5,195 bases of DNA from an uncultured Lachnospiraceae bacterium (lineage in GTDB: Bacteria; Bacillota; Clostridia; Lachnospirales; Lachnospiraceae): NCBI GenBank assembly GCA_902783395.1, contig CACZRA010000319.1:1-5195 (forward strand). Reading direction: 5' to 3'. A model generated the notes under the pieces. It was not told the DNA's origin, did no database searches, and worked only from the letters and a program-made list of their open reading frames with translations. This document shows, piece after piece, positions 4,609 to 5,195 of this stretch (within the stretch, counting starts at the first letter, position 1; every line of letters starts with the position of its first letter). The translations under genes were made by a program, and so were the position numbers.

Positions 4609-5195
4609 ATGACAAATAATGTTTTTGATATCATATCAGGAGATTTTTTCAAGCCGCTGACAAGCAAATATAAAAGGATGTATGCTGATACGATCCTTCT
4701 CATCTATAACTCCTTCAAACCGGAAATTTCATATGGCGTAAACAGGGATGTGGTCGTAAGTATCCTTATGGATTATTTTGATTCTGATGATGACGAGATC
4801 TCCTTTGACGATGAGACCTATGTCAGTGATTCACGGGATAAAGCGAACGGGGTGATCTCCCAGCTGAAGAACTGCGGATGGATAGAGTATGAACAGGCAG
4901 AGAACCATCAGCTTAATGTAGTGCTTTTTGATCATGCAGTCCCGGTCATAGACAGTATCATCAGGATCATGAGGGAAGAGGAGACAGAATATCAGGGTAT
5001 TATTTCACAGATACACGCAAGTCTGCAGAATGAGGAACTGTACGCAAGGCCTTACGAGCTTATCATTATGGGCGTGGAGGAAAACACGGAGCATCTGGTC
5101 TCGGAGCTGAAACGGCTGAATGTGAGCATCAAAAGACATATGGACAAGCAGACGAATGACATGGATGCAACGGAGATCCTGGATCATTTTTTCAA
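4609..5195 (+). CDS. jetA: JetA, Wadjet anti-plasmid system kleisin subunit (N-terminal part; runs off the window)
   Basis: The frame is open for 195 codons to the window end. MTNNVFDIISGDFFKPLTSKY matches the typical JetA opening (short lead, FDxI..xFFxPL then a Tyr-rich helix). It is followed by RDKANGVISQLKNCGWIEYE (76-95, winged-helix-like), EYQGIISQIHASLQN (127-141), and ENTEHLVSELKRLNVSIKRHMDK (158-180), as in DUF5716/JetA proteins. JetA is the MukF/MksF-like kleisin that bridges the SMC protein JetC, with JetB and the Toprim nuclease JetD; the complex extrudes and cuts small circular DNA. The start at 4609 fits the family N-terminus. An in-frame ATG at 4579 would add 10 basic residues. 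The ribosome site is poor: GGGGAGAAGG ends 18 nt upstream. jetB, jetC and jetD are expected to follow but are not visible. Confidence 0.85.
   Translation, partial: MTNNVFDIISGDFFKPLTSKYKRMYADTILLIYNSFKPEISYGVNRDVVVSILMDYFDSDDDEISFDDETYVSDSRDKANGVISQLKNCGWIEYEQAENHQLNVVLFDHAVPVIDSIIRIMREEETEYQGIISQIHASLQNEELYARPYELIIMGVEENTEHLVSELKRLNVSIKRHMDKQTNDMDATEILDHFF

Noticed and set aside
4529..4612. 27-codon frame ending in ATGA with jetA, and the 31-codon frame 4524-4619, as real small genes.
   Set aside because: No ribosome sites, both start before the predicted transcript start, and neither resembles a known peptide; kept only as part of a finding.

Overview
The window reads as a junction between a surface-polysaccharide locus and a defence-type region in a low-to-moderate GC Gram-positive anaerobe. 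A clostridial (Lachnospiraceae-like) host is my best guess, from codon use, the AGGAG-type ribosome binding sites and the protein families. I cannot name the species.

Left part (1-1481, + strand): the 3' end of a DUF4422 glycosyltransferase-like gene overlaps by 4 bp (ATGA) a GalU-type sugar-1-phosphate nucleotidyltransferase gene. One gene would make an activated sugar and the other is likely to act in glycan assembly. A tight 8-bp hairpin sits on the galU-like stop codon. It is followed by a possible truncated reading frame (1515-1667) that runs into the convergent ATPase gene.

Middle (1636-4121, - strand): two full-length paralogous P-loop ATPases (348 and 351 aa) of the ORC/Cdc6-like AAA type with a probable C-terminal winged helix. 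No function is known to me. Between them lie a short apparent relic of the C-terminus of a third paralogue, a G6/C6 stem-loop, and a 13-codon ORF with a perfect Shine-Dalgarno. Each ATPase gene is preceded by its own array of AT-rich direct repeats with a 10-bp step. Upstream of the first is a ladder of about eight decamers. Upstream of the second are three copies of an 18-bp double site at an exact 29-bp period, laid over a consensus promoter and the ribosome binding site. This is the most unusual feature of the window and suggests that each ATPase reads its own repeat.

Right part (4609-end, + strand): the N-terminal 195 codons of a JetA (MksF/MukF-like kleisin, DUF5716) protein, the expected first gene of a Wadjet anti-plasmid operon. 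jetBCD would lie beyond the window. It is transcribed away from the ATPases across a 487-nt gap that holds the repeat promoter, two strong hairpins and an extended -10 promoter but no convincing gene.
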